NCBI GenBank assembly: GCA_016859345.1
Contig: CM029129.1
Coordinates: 20,415,695-20,479,694, forward strand
Reading direction: 5' to 3'
Length of the DNA stretch: 64,000 nt
Origin: Istiophorus platypterus
Taxonomy: Eukaryota > Chordata > Actinopteri > Istiophoriformes > Istiophoridae
Shown here: positions 47,531-60,205 of the stretch, one piece after another
How the letters are laid out: each line of letters starts with the position of its first letter
Position numbering within the stretch: the stretch's first letter is position 1
Translations under genes and position numbers: made by a program
The notes under the pieces: model-generated
What the model was told of the DNA's origin: nothing
Databases searched by the model: none
What the model saw: only the letters and a program-made list of their open reading frames with translations

Positions 47531-50500
47531 TAATGAAACATGTTGAATGCTTGTTTTAGAGTAAATGCGCTAAAACATACAGAAAAACACCTCTGGTCAC
47601 AATGAACAACATTTAGACTAAAGTGGTAATGTTTCCATTAATCACTAAAACCACCAGCACTATGGTTCCATTGCCTGTTTGCTGAGTAATTGTAAGCCAA
47701 ACACAGATGATAACGTGACACTGCGTTTTTCATTTCTTCTTCCAAGTTCAGCTACAGTTCGGCGGTAGCAGACATCAAAGGCAGAGGTCATGCGCGAGTG
47801 TCGGGCCTTCGGTATCAAAGACTTATAACTTCCTTTCAGATTTTAAATTTTGCACCCACATTTTTTCCGAGAGTGGATTTTTCCTTTAAATCCTTCAGTT
47901 CAGTTGGCAGCAGGTGTGTCATCCCCGGTAAGAGAGTTCGGAGGGAAGCTACACACCACTAAACATCAAAAAGACAAAAAGAAGCAGAATATCATTTCAT
48001 GGCACCTATTCGCCCGTACTTTGCTCCTCATGAGGTCTGACAGATATAAGAGGCTGCCCAGTGTTTCAATAGCACATCTTGAGCAGTGTCATTTTCTTTT
48101 CAAACTAAAAGCGCGGAAATACGTGCGTAAAATGGTTTAATAGTGTATATCTTTAGCTACAGTATGTAACTTTTTTCAAATACATTTCAGCTGAAATATG
48201 CTCCAGAGCATATTGTAGTGTGGAGAGGTGCTGTCAAAGCCTTCGCGACCAAGACTCAATGAACAGCCATGAAAGAGATGTTGGCTCTAGCTTGAATGTT
48301 GTACACTTTCATCTAAAAAGACTACCATATTTTATTTTATGTCTCTATAGCAAAACTGTTACAAGTATCTAGGAAGTTCTGATAGCAAAACATTAAAAGC
48401 TACAAGGTCAATTCAGTCCATGCTTTCTGCAGGGAGACTAAACAATTAAAAAAAAAAAGCCTAGAGAGGAGAATTGCTAACCATTTTTCCTCTGTTTATT
48501 GCTCCTAAGCATCTAGAATTGAGTCACTGAAGAACGGTTATTAGTGGCACTGGTGGGAGCAGCCTCCAACTAATGATAAACAGCTTATCACATCTTTAAA
48601 CTGATGTTTGAGCTAATTATTTTTGCCAAGAAGCTACATACTTAGCTGAACTAATGTGCACTTCTGCATTTTCATGTTATTTGTGAACATGTATTGAGGA
48701 AGGCGCTATTTTCAGCTTTCTCTGAAACCCACTCGAATGCAGCAAACGACTCAATTCTGACTCTAACCCCCACATGCAACATAAAAGAATGAGCGGCGAG
48801 GCCCCTCTTACACAGAGCGGAGCGTTTTATCAGTGAGGAGGTGAACAGATAAGGAGGTAACACAGCAGGGCCAACAGGTACAAGCGATGAGATTCCTTTC
48901 CCCCCCACTTAAGACCGGGAAGGACGCAGCTAATTTCAAGGGTGAAACACTGAAGGTATCCCAATGGGAAAGTGAATCGTACCTGTCACATGCAGTATTT
49001 GAAAATCGCGACGCCAACCTGATAATCCTAAAGCTGCTGTACATCAGCACAACAGAAAGACACAATGCACTTTCCGTCTAAATTAGACCTTGATTGAACC
49101 GAGTCTGAGCTGATAAAGTCGACTTGATTTAATGTTATCACCCTGGACCAGATACACAAAATGCTCGTGTAAGCTGGCACGATAATGTTAACCCCAAATT
49201 CACAAGATAACCACTATTGATACATCAGAATTTACAATTTCAGGCTTATTATCACATAATTTGGAAAATCACCTTGTGTTTTCTGGATATAACAGGTCAC
49301 TAATCTTGTTATAATCATTAAACACACAAAAAAACTAATATTGAGATAAGGGGATTAAAAAGGGAAATGATTGCAGCCATTGTCATCCTCGGCTTTCATA
49401 ATCCAGCTTCCTCTGCCGTGATTAATTTTTTTTTTTTTTTTAATTCTCACCTGCAAATCTGAGTGTAAGCAAAAATGATTCTTACTCAAATGATACTGAC
49501 CCGGGTTTTAATTAGGAATGTAACATGATTACATACTAGCACATTTGTTTATGTTTAGATACCCTAAAGATATGTGCAAAAATTATCTTTTAAAAAAATA
49601 CCAGAAATCTGTTTGTTCCCACTGTTAAAAACCATGCAGACAAGAAAGGTTGAGGCAAACAAGGTTTTATTAAAATCAATATAGCTATAAAAAAAAATAA
49701 CTGATCCTGCCTGCCCCTAACTGTTAATAAAGGGATGTGGAGACAACAAAAAACTTTCTCTTCGACCCCCCTCAAAAATCTAGACGATAAATCTACTCAG
49801 AATTTCTTATCATGATCCCATCTCAACTCTTGCGTCAAGAGCTCTGAGTTAAACCCACCTGTAGTGCTTTGAAAAGTAGGCACAAATTATTTTTAAAATT
49901 AAAATTTCAAAGGGAGTGTACCGTTAAACCTCTCTGGCAATTTGGAGGGAACGGTGCCCTTTTTACCCTGCTCCCGAGAGTATATGCATGCAATTACTTG
50001 GAAACACTGCGAAATCTCCATGAGAAACACACATATCACCCTGGATGAGACAAAGTCAAAGGATAAAATTTCATAAAAAGACAAACTTAGCCTGAGGGAT
50101 TCAACTCACATTTGGCTGAGTGGCATGAATATTTATCATTTAGGGAAAACAGCACTTGTGTATATTTGCTTTTTTTTTTTTTTTTTTCTTTTTTAATAAC
50201 ATCCCCACAAGTTCAACCCAATTTCATTAAATGCTAACATTAGGAAATGTATTGATACCGACCCCCCCCCCCAAAAAAAAAAACAACAACAAAAAAACCC
50301 ACTTGAACAAAAATTTTACCACAGAAGGAAAAACACCTAAATCACTTTAAATATTCCTACTGGAGATCTATTTTCTTTCATACCAACAGGTATGGAAGAG
50401 AGGAGAGGAGAGTGGTCGGTGCTTTGAACACCATGAACTTCACGCTACCCTTGGCTCTTTTCGGGGGGGAGGTGACTATTGCTTGGCTTGTCAGCCTCCA

Positions 50501-51550
50501 ATCCTGGCAAGCTCCCGACAGACCAAAGGTATGGACGCCTCACAAACAGAATTTTTAAATCTGGCCCGCATCAAAGGCCCTGAATAGGAAATCACAATCA
50601 ACTGGAGAGAATGTCAATGAACTGCATAATCTACAGCCATTGGATGGGCATGCTAGTATCATGGGACTGAACGCAGTTTTATAAAGAAAAATATATTTTA
50701 AATGCAATGTTTGGCTGGACCAAATCCTATGTTAAATATTAGATTTTTTTTAAAAATAATAGATATACTGTAAATAAGGTATATCGAAATAAAATGCTCC
50801 TTTATTGCTTGGCTAACCCACTTGACTCAGTCCCTTTCTTTAAGCGTGGGCTGTAACTGTTAACACAAAAACGCTCCTTAATTCTCAACAAAAAACACTT
50901 GTTATCTCAGTCATGCATTCAGTTGCTGAAGTGATAGCAATAACTTTTTTTTTTTCTTTTCCTGGAGAACTGAGATCTAATGAGAACATAAATCAGTTTC
51001 AACAAATGAGAAAAAGTCCACATTTATAGGGTTATAAATGTTCCTGGGGCTTTGTCACAGCCTCACCAGAGAGCCCATTTCCTCTTCCCTCTCTGCTTCT
51101 CTCCATCAGTTGGATCAATTAGTTGTCCTGCCAATATTGTGAACCTTGACAAAAAGCAGAAGTGCCATTATCATCAGTGAGCTGTATTAACTTCCTGAAT
51201 TATTGTTTTAATGTTTGGTTTTGGTTTATATTATTGAGCTGCAAATCTTCTGTATATCTTTCCCCAGAACACTCGCTTGTCTCTTCCCTATCAGCCGATC
51301 ACGCGGCAGCGCCACTGCTGCTGCAGTTGGTCGTACGGTTGGTAGGTCGTTTACATGTATGTGCAAAATTACCTGTTCCATGTCAGATTAGACGCGGACT
51401 ATCGACGTCTCTGTCTCAACTTGTATCCATCAGCCAGTGCAGCTGCGATATTGACTTTTTGAAAAATACAGTAGTTGTGGCATGACTTTGTGTGATTGAA
51501 GCCTGCTGTGGGAGTTTCCTCAAACACAACACCCCACAGGGCAGCCTGCA
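47531..51550. other. Non-coding interval
   Basis: No supported exon. Poly-T and poly-A tracts at 49426-49441, 50168-50187 and 50273-50282 and a C run at 50262-50272. Nothing else recognised. Confidence 0.5.
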
Positions 51551-51562
51551 TTCTTATAAAAA

Positions 51563-51593
<31 letters not shown>

Positions 51594-51597
51594 TATG
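51551..51597. repeat. A-run followed by (AT)n microsatellite
   Basis: About 14 A followed by about 13 AT units; such A-to-AT tracts often mark the tail of a retroposed sequence, but no element is recognised upstream. Confidence 0.9.
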
Positions 51598-54500
51598 CTC
51601 CTACTGCGAATTGTAAATGAATTTATGTTAGGAACTGACTCTTGTGTAGAAGACAATACAGTTGTAGATTTGCCTGTGACAATAGACCAGTAAAAATAGA
51701 ATTCTGAAAAGCAGTGCTGCAGCACGGCTTCACAAAATGGAGCAGGCTCAGTGGAGCAGATTTTTGTTGATCACAATGGCAATGTACCTCATCACTTTAA
51801 GTACTACAATCTACAATGCTGGCAGCTGCAAGGGGGTGTTATGTGCACCTTTGTGTGCACAAGGTTACTTCGGTACGAAAGTGTGAGAGTACTACTGTGG
51901 CATGGAAACATCAGCTATTACCATCTGTGCAAACTTAGGCTTGCATCGCATTATTCCCTCGGAGCCTCCTCAGACCCTTTGTGTGGAAAACCCCAGGGGA
52001 CAGCATTACCAAGCACTGTTCACCAAACACACTTAGGTTTCAACATGGCATTGGATAATAAATCCATCGAAATATTAAACAACCGTGTAGGAAAACAGAA
52101 AATTACGTTAAGTTCTAAAATTTAGGAGTCAGTGAGAGGAAAATTCATTGGTTTGAAGTTCAATCCCTTTGTTTTCCATGAACAAAATTTCAAAAGTCAT
52201 GAATGTTAAGTCCATTTATGGATCTTAACATTATGTTTATTAGTGCTTTTACTCTCATCCAGCCAGATATGTAGATTGCTAATTAAAAGCAAACTACATA
52301 CACCACTGTGCCTTCTTCTATTTATAGATACAACATAAGTGAATGATGACTACATCTCACTTTGATTCACTTTCCTGTGCCTGTTTACATGCTGTAGGTG
52401 TGTCTTTGAAACCCCTTTCACTCCCACTCATCTCACTCCTCCCAACCCTCCCTTCCACACTTCTTTTCAGCTTCCTTGTCTCCATTTCTTTCATTACAGA
52501 ATCCACGGGGGGGGGGGGGGGGTGAACCTGTGAAGCTTGAGCCTTCCCCAGTCTGAGTCTCTTGCCTCTGGTTCCTTCCTATGACATCTCCCAGCCGTTG
52601 CTTATCATCGATCTCCATTCAGACCTCTGTTTATTCTCTCAAGCTTGACCCCTGTTTCTTCCCAACCCTGGTCTCCTCACGTCTCTCTTTCTCTATTCCT
52701 CATTCACCGCCCACAACCTGCCATTACCTTACCCAATAATTTCAAATGAAAATTGAATTTACAGGGTGACACATTCTTTATTAGTGAAAGCAATTATTTA
52801 TATGGTTTAGATTTATAAATTGCTCCAATTATCATAATGACGGTGAAATTTTGAGCAAGACTGATATTTAGCAAGTTTGATTTTATTTGGATTGCATGAG
52901 AATGAGACTGTTAAAAGGCCGAATGAGGGCTCACATTTAAAAAACTGCTCTGAGCTGAGCATTCAGATGTGTGGCATGAGTTTCCCACCACTCGACTCCC
53001 AGATTATAGAGATCGAGTACCTTTGTTTTGTTAAGACTTGATGAAAATAACACACCGCAAGCACTATGAACCTTCACAGAAAATACTGTTGTCAGAATAT
53101 TACCACAAATGAGAATATTCCCTCAACCCACACTTCACTGTAAAGTGTGCTGGCAAAAATCATCAAGGGCTCACATCATAAAATCTTTCCACTCATCATC
53201 CATCATGTAATCCCTTTTGCCCGCAGATCTCTGGACAGTGGTTACCCTCCTGTCCAGAGAATAACAACATCTGGAGCCAGCAGAGTGGTTTCCTTCCCTG
53301 GAGTCAAGCTCCCCACCCCACCCTTACAATAAAGGAGGCGCTGACTGTGGAAACCATCAGACTGAAACTCATGGCCCATCTATTCTCATTGTCATATGAC
53401 TGAAATTAGCACCATGCAGCTCACCAGCAGCAGGCTCTACTCCCTCCCCAGCCTAGGCGATAGAGAAACAGGCCAGAGGGGACCCTGTGCTACACCCTAC
53501 ACTCCTGATTGCTGCACCACCCGCTCAGTTGCCCCGCTGTCCGTATGAGTGTGCATTTGGCTTACTGTGTCCCTCTGAGCTGGTTGTATATGTGGCTGTT
53601 TATCTTTCCTTTCTGTCAGCCACTGGCCTGATGTAGTGTTTCTGACTGGAAGTAGATCTAGGTTATGATTCCGGCAAAACCCATTTCTCTGCCACTGTCC
53701 ATTTTACTGTTTTGTTCTGGCATCCATCATGCACCCAACCTTCCGGGTAGGGTTAGGCCCAGGATTCTTCTTTGGCTTGACTTGCTCAAGGTTTCCTCCT
53801 TTCTTGCCTTGTGAGAAACGAGGCCAGTAGATGGCAATGTCACAGTTGATCATGACATGATGTGGGTCAGTTCATCCGACACTTTTATCCAACAGTAGAT
53901 ATCTAGAAAGTTGTTTCCCAGGTTGCCATGAGAACTGGTGTATGTTTATAGATCTCACTGGATAATTGTTAATGCCTCACTGATAACACAAGGGTTCTTT
54001 GCAAAATGAAAATACCTTGAGGCATTGTAATCCTTAAATTCATTTATTTATAGAGTTAATAAATAAACCAAACACGGAATCTGTAGGATTTTTCAGAAAA
54101 TGCTTTTAACTTTGTTTTTCAGTTTCACAAGCGATCCTCATTACATTAAAAACATACAGTTAGGAGTAGAAACACTAAATACAGCTTCAGCAATACTGAC
54201 ACAGGTCCAAATGATGAGGCTTTTAGCGGCAAATATGCTGAATTTCTCATAGAGTGTTTGAGCTGGTGCTAAGCAGATGAATGTGTGCCGGGGAGCAGCT
54301 TGTCTAAATCCAGCGCCTCTGGGATTTTCAACTAGCACACGGTCTGGGCCTAAATCGCACTCGCTCCGACTTAGCAGTGGCCACCATCAGTCTGGAGAAG
54401 GACCCCAGTCATCAGGACCAGTAGCCTGGAATGGCAAACAGCTCCATCCAGAACTTGCTGCTTATTGCAAACCACCGCAGCGAGGCCATCTTGTACCTGG

Positions 54501-55662
54501 GCCTCACAACGGTCAGGTTGCTGTTAAATATTAGTACACAGGTGTTAGCTCAGTCGAACACAGAGTTTCCCATCTATACAAATTACCGCTTTTTTTATAT
54601 GACAAACTTACTTTCTTATTTGGGACTAAACTTTGTATCTTTCTAGGATCTCTTAGGGGAATCGACCACTGAGACTGAACGTCATTCTTCCCAGTTCCTT
54701 CCCTTTAAAATGGACCAGTTTATTATGCTTGTAACCAGCACTATAGGTCACGGTTTATTCATTTTGTTTGTTCGTCTGTGCCTATAAGATGCACTTGGTT
54801 GAATGTTATCATTATGACATTTTATTGGAATCTTTCTAAGACTGTAGACATCTCACTCTGAAACTAAGTCTTAGACCAGGTGATTGGCTGAACAACTACC
54901 CATGCTTTTCTTAACATGACCACAATGTTAACATGGCCATAAAAAGGCTAAACAAACCTTTGATTATCCTCAGAAGAAAGATTCCTCCTTTTCAAAAGAA
55001 GGGAATAGCATGTACAGTGGGGAAAAGTGAATATAAACATTTAATGTAAAAGAATGTAAGCTTACATAAACACACTACAGCCTGCAGTGCAGTTACACTG
55101 TAAGAGGAGGTACAATGGGTGATAGGCTTTCCATATATGGATGCAATTACTTACAGTATCTACTGGTCATTAGCTTAAATATCTAAATACATGTATCAGC
55201 TTGTTTTGATCTTTTAATTGCTTTTGGGACCAATCAGTCAAGGCTGAGTATTAACTGTGGAAGGCGGCACTGAAATTAATCATATACCTTCACTTCAAAA
55301 TCAGCTATGCTTGTCAGCATTGGTGGCCCAGGACTGTGGCAAATAAGCAGGCACTTAGGCCCACATGGCCACTAGGGGGCCCACAGAGCAAATTCTTAAG
55401 CTATAGGGGTCCCTATGATCATTTGTTGTTATAATTTAGGTAATTTAAGAAATATAATCATATCATTAGGGTTTTTTTTTGTTTTTTCCTCTACTGCACT
55501 ATTCCAAAATGTGCATGTTCACCTCTTTTCACATCCTAATTAGACCATTTCACAGTGGATACTTTAGTATGCAAGTTTTAACACTAACAGCGTTCTGACA
55601 TACCAAGATGATTCAGGTTTGATTTACTCTCAGTATAATTATTCTTATTCAAAATACATTCA
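51598..55662. other. Non-coding interval with a 16-base G run
   Basis: No supported exon. An uninterrupted run of 16 G lies at 52507-52522. The plus-strand open frame of 124 codons at 51751-52125 has no recognisable domain. A segment near 55320-55400 with AGGCCCACATGGCC and TAGGGGGCCCAC words may be repeat-derived. Confidence 0.45.
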
Positions 55663-56390
55663 CCCGGCACTTTCTCAGAAATTCCTATACACCTGCTTGA
55701 TTATGTAGTTATCCGATCACCCAATCATACGGCAACGGTGCAGTTTATAAAATCTTGCAGACACAGGTCAGAAACTTCAGTTAATGTTCACATAAAAAAA
55801 TCAGACTGGGGAAAAAATGTGACCTCAGTGACTTTGACTGTGGCATGATTGTTGGTTGGGTATTTCCAAAACTATTTTCCAAAACTGCTGGGATTTTCAC
55901 ACAGAGGAGTTTCTAGAGTTTTTACTTAGATTGGTGGGAAAAATAAATAAAACCTTGAGGCAGATGGGCTATAATAGCAGAAGACCACATCAGGTTTCAT
56001 TCCTGTCAGCCAAGAACAGCAATCCGAGGCTACAATGGGCACAGCCTCAACAAAACTGGACAGATGAAGACTGGAAAAATGTAGCCTTGGTTTGATGAAT
56101 CCGGATTTCTGCTGGCGGATGTTAGGATCAGAATTTGGTGTCAACTGCATGAGTAGATGGACTCAGTGTGCATTATGTCAACAGTACAGGCTGGTGGTGT
56201 AGCGGTGTGGCAAATATTTTCTTGGCAAACTTAATACCAGGTAATAAATTTGAATGCCACAGCCAGTCTGAATGTTGTTGCTGACTCCGTGCATCCCATT
56301 ATGGCCATAATTTAACATCTACTAATGGCTACTTTCAGCATGAAAATCTACCAGGTCACAAAGGAGAAGTCCTTGAGCAAAAGACAGCTG
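55663..56390 (+). mobile_element. Second Tc1-like transposon, internally deleted
   Basis: The order of words follows a teleost Tc1 family different from the copy at 46.2 kb: a left end with GGCACTTTCTCAGAAATTCC and ACACCTGCTTGATTA, a leader with AATCATACGGCAACG and CTTCAGTTAATGTTCACAT, then transposase sequence. At about 55948 the sequence jumps from the N-terminal region (TTGGTGGGAAAAATAAAT) straight to the region encoding RQMGYNSRRPHQV, so roughly 170 bases of the gene are missing. It stops near 56390, before the right end. No right inverted repeat is visible. Confidence 0.85.
55806..56390 (+). pseudogene. Tc1-like transposase fragment
   Basis: The translated words RQMGYNSRRPHQVSFLSAKN and QNWTDEDWKNVA at 55950-56095 are characteristic of the stretch just before the first catalytic aspartate of fish Tc1 transposases. 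After this, DNA words such as GGATCAGAATTTGG, CAGGCTGGTGGTG, TTTTCTTGGCA and TAATGGCTAC continue the gene in broken frames. The part carrying the last catalytic residue (the glutamate region) is absent. An internal deletion and several frameshifts make it non-functional. Confidence 0.85.
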
Positions 56391-56599
56391 GCAGTTGCAT
56401 TGTTGAAGGAAATAACATTCGGTTGAATCAACCAATGCAAATTTGTCAAAGTCAAGGGGTCAGACCAAGAACAGACTCTGCCTTTATATATCACAGAACT
56501 GTTTTTTTTTTATTAATTGGGAACTGAATTCCACATTTTTTTCTTCCAGGGGAACTCGCCCCGCTTGAAAGAATGATGTGCAAGGCTGAAAGTAAAAGT

Positions 56600-57075
56600 T
56601 GGTTGTTTTGTGGACTTGGAGAAGATTTATGACCATATTTCTGAGGTATTATTTCGGATGGGGGGGGGGGTTACTGTGGTAGTATGGGATTTGGGGATGG
56701 ACTCTATCAGGGTTATGCCATGTGAGGTTCATTAACAGAATCTCTTGGCGCCCGGAGGGGAGAGTTTCCAGCATATGTCCAGCATGGTGGTCTCAGGATG
56801 ACACTGCCCTGTTGGCTTCCTCAGATGGTGACCTCCATTCCTCACTGCGATGATTCACAGCCAAATATAAAGCATTGAGTAAGGGAGTGGGCACATCCGG
56901 AAAACAATGGGTTACTTTCTTCAATTTGGGAGTGAGTCACTATCACGAGTGAAGGAGTTCAAGCATCTCAGGGTCTTGCTCATGATAGAGGGTAGGATGA
57001 AATGTGAAATCAACAGGCGGTTGGTACTTTGCCAGCAGTATGGACATTTTGTTGAAGGGGTAGCTGAGCCTTGAT
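56600..57075 (+). pseudogene. Non-LTR reverse transcriptase remnant, Rex3-like (RTE clade)
   Basis: Recognisable in DNA and in broken translation: GTTTTGTGGACTTGGAGAAG (CFVDLEK..YD, the start of the polymerase palm), GATTTGGGGATGGACTC (the GLRQG-type region, decayed), a degraded catalytic box at GGATGACACTGCCCTGTTGG, where an ADD motif would be expected, and GAGTTCAAGCATCTCAGGGT with GAGGGTAGGATGAAATG (EFKHLRVL, then EGRM). The closing words match the teleost Rex3 element best, judged from memory. Internal deletions and stops remove any activity. It lies about 200 bases downstream of the Tc1 fragment, so two families have inserted next to each other. Confidence 0.75.
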
Positions 57076-58058
57076 CTGAAGTTCTTGTGCTACCAACCAA
57101 TCTTCTTCCAAACTTTTTGATTCCAACTCGTACCTATGTTTACAACACAAAAGAGATGTATTTAAACATGGTATCTGTTGTTCATTTATATTTAAATCTT
57201 AAATTATATAACATCAAATTTGAATTTATACAGATTTGGATGCTAGAATTTTTGCCAAAGGTAGAATAGAAGAAATTAATAAAAAAGAACTGATTAATTA
57301 AGCCGGTTATCTGTCTTTTTACTGGGTAGATAGTTGGTCTATCTCCGCTTTTTGTTTCGTTGAATTTTGGACACCAAATCTATGCACCACATCTTTATAT
57401 GTCTAAAATATTGAACATTAAGAAGCTAGACTATTTCAAAACCTAGTATATTTCTGGAGTGCCCTTTATCTTTTTTTCTCACGGATATAGTACGTATACT
57501 GCTCAGCTCTTTCCATGTAGTTTTTTTTTTTGATCCTATAACATACTATCAAACCTGTTCCACTTTCCAGACATTTTCACCTTTCTTTAACGAGCACGTG
57601 CCCACCTCCGGCTAGTATTTCCATCAAAGCAAAATCCACGTGTGTTGTGTAGACAAAACTCCACAACAAGTCAGTTTTGTCCCTATTTTTCTAGTCTGTT
57701 GCATGTCAGGGATTCTTATAGCCTTGTTGCCAACACCAATAAATGATGAGTTTAAGCATGAGAATACAGTTAGAGTGTTTTAACTGTTCAAGTGCAAATT
57801 CAAAACGCACTGGTAGCACTCTGATGATGTGCAACTCGACCTGTTGACAAGGTATACTGGCCATTGTAAGAGTTAACAAAGAAAAGTGCCAAGTGCCTTT
57901 TCTAAATATGGAAATAATGTATTCTTTTTCCAAACACATTACAAATACAGAAGGCTGGGGGCTGTTCTAAGAGCAGTGCCATTTTCAGATATGGCATGTA
58001 AACAACGCGACATCGTTCTTTTGTTTATTTGGACCAGCGAGGACATCCCTAGAATTGC
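57076..58058. other. Non-coding spacer
   Basis: The stretch from about 57900, including GACCAGCGAGGACATCCCTA, may be the left part of the repeat that follows. No exon recognised. Confidence 0.45.
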
Positions 58059-58150
58059 AAATGTCTACGACTGACCGACTGAGGGATGAAATTATACAAT
58101 TAGTTGGCCGGCTGAGTGTTGGAGTTTCCCCATTGGCGGTTGCTCTTTCA
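58059..58150 (+). repeat. Dispersed repeat, copy 2 of a pair
   Basis: AAATGTCTACGACTGACCGA starts a segment with CTGAG, AAATTATAC, TTGGCCGGCTGAGTG, GGAGTTTCC and CATTGGCGGTTGCTCTTTC, which follows the same order as the copy at 38751-38990 with several internal deletions. Orientation is the same. Confidence 0.5.
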
Positions 58151-59149
58151 ATAACGTATTGGTGTCCATAGCTTCTCTTAATTAGAGGAAGATTTATAGA
58201 CTGTGTTGCCAGTTTAGCGCCTTTGTCCCTAGGTTTATCGACTTTTTAGACCCCTTCAAGAAATTCAAAAAAAATTTAAGTGACAGATATAAAATGAATT
58301 GAGGTATATGTTGTTATTCTCTGCAGTATTCCAGCTGCCCTGGTATGTTTATCTTTGATAAAGCAAAAGACAATCAAATGCTTATAGCATATTCAGTTAA
58401 AAACGAGGGAATCTTGTTCCTGTGTGTATGTTCTCTCATCATAAGCAATAGCTTGGCAAAGTCATCATCACAGCTTGGGAACTCCGTTACGTTTCATAGT
58501 GCAATTCTTTACAGTCACTAAAAACTATAGAGAAAGGGTATTTTCCACTATGGGAATCTATCGGCCCCTAACGTGTAACCTTTTGCTGCTCAGGTCTTCC
58601 TTGTCTTTGACCGGTGACAATGTTTTGGATATGCTGCACATTATCACAAAAAGCAACACTGGGACAAACTCACTCATTTTAATGCACTTGGGGCCAGTAG
58701 GCAAGAGCAGTTGGGACAGGGCGGCGAATGAAGATATTGATTTTTCAACTCCGCCCGAGCGGACAAACTCTCCGGGTCGGCCGCCCCAGAGGATGCATCG
58801 GTCCCGCTTTTCTTTCCCCTCCGTCAAACCGCCTGGAGACTGGCAGGTGAAGGAACACCTGGGTGGCTGGTGAATGGGGGCCTTTGGGTGGGGTGGGGGG
58901 GTTTAGAAATACTATAGCCGGGATTGCTCCTTTGAGATATTGCATACTACAGGTGGGTGAATTAACTAGTGCAGTTTTTATTTTTATTTTTTATAAAGGA
59001 AATGCCAACAATACACCAAAAAGTAGCGCAAAAGGGGCCAGAACCCATCAGATAACACTGCACAATAACAGAAACAGACACACGCCCCCCCCCCCCCCAA
59101 CTCACCACTCCTGCAGTACAACAGAGCCTTAAAAACACCGAGAAACGTC
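58151..59149. other. Non-coding spacer upstream of the 59-kb gene start
   Basis: A G-rich patch lies at about 58880-58902, and a run of 14 C at 59085-59098. No exon is recognised; a plus-strand open frame of 132 codons at 58475-58873 has no domain. Confidence 0.45.
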
Positions 59150-59355
59150 GCTTAGTGCTTTTCTTTCCCATCCTGACCGGAGCCGGGGCGGCGGAATACG
59201 AGGCGTTTATCGCAGGCGACGGGATTTATCGGAAAGTGCGAGTTAAATGAATATGGTAAACAGTGCCCTCCCTTTCCCCGCATCTCATTAAGCGAGTCCC
59301 GCTGTAGCTATAGGTGAAGCCGCCTCTCTCTGCCATACTGAAGCAGGTGTCCAAC

Positions 59356-59428
59356 ATGGCGAACGCTGGCAGCGGCTCTCTGGCGACTATTCTCTTTTTA
59401 TTCATGTTTCCAGCGGCTCTTCATAAAG
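59356..59428 (+). CDS. First coding exon of a secreted or type I membrane protein (signal peptide)
   Basis: The ATG at 59356 has A at -3 and G at +4, a strong Kozak context. It opens 24 codons: MANAGSGSLATILFLFMF, then PAALHK, followed by one base and the donor G|GTAGGA at 59428/59429. The peptide has a short polar start, a hydrophobic core of about ten residues (ATILFLFMF) and small residues (PAA) before the likely cleavage region, which is a classic signal peptide. A phase 1 intron straight after a signal-peptide exon is usual in immunoglobulin-superfamily and other extracellular-domain genes, but it does not identify this one. The upstream leader is CpG-rich. The remaining exons lie beyond the window, so I give no gene name. 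The choice of start is firm because it is the only ATG with these properties in the island. Confidence 0.7.
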
Positions 59429-60170
59429 GTAGGACTTTTTATTCCCTTTGACGTCCGAGCTGGGATTCGACACTTTCCCCTCAGGTTTTCGCTGTTTGTG
59501 CGAACGGAGGCGTTTATTGGTATTTTTAGTTTATTTATTTTAAAACAATCAGGGATTTTTTTATTATTTTTTTTTTTTTGAACGTGCGCGGGCAGAGCGT
59601 CTGGTTATGTTGTGTTTTGTTGAGCAAGTACGAAAAAACGCACACACACACACATAAAAACGCAAAAACACAAGTATTGGTAAAGTTGAAATTCTGAACA
59701 GAAAGGCGGAGGTTTATGTCGCTGCCGTGTGTGGAAGCGGGCGTCGCGGAAAACGCTGCCCAGGAACAGGCGACGCGACTCGGGTCAGCTCGCAGTCGGA
59801 GACCGCTTCCGACGCGACGCAGCCGGCAACTCTTAAAATGTTGCCCGTTGCGTTGCGCGGAGGAAAAAAGGAAAAAGAGGAAACGGGCGTCGCGGTCCTC
59901 TGTCGTCCGTGTTTCTGGGGGCATGAGGAGATGCCCTCGACCCGTTCGGGGGTGGTGGTGTTGGGGGGGGTTGGTGTTTGCCCGGTGGGTCCGCTAACTT
60001 GGTTACTTTTCCTTGTTGGCACGTTGTTGGAAACGGAGCCGGGGCTTGCTCGTAAATCCGGAGGAAAACAGCGGCGCGTTTGAGCGGAATACGCGGCGGC
60101 GGCGGCTGCGGCGCACGGCGGCGGAGGAGGAGGAGGAGGAGGAGGCGGCTGCAGCCTTGACAGCGTGCGG

Positions 60171-60205
60171 GGAGACACCACGGAGACACCACGGAGACAC
60201 CACGG
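60171..60205. repeat. 11-bp tandem repeat, three copies
   Basis: GGAGACACCAC is repeated exactly three times (60171, 60182, 60193), followed by GG. It lies within the CpG island, just after a GGA/CGG-rich run at 60095-60147. Confidence 0.9.
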
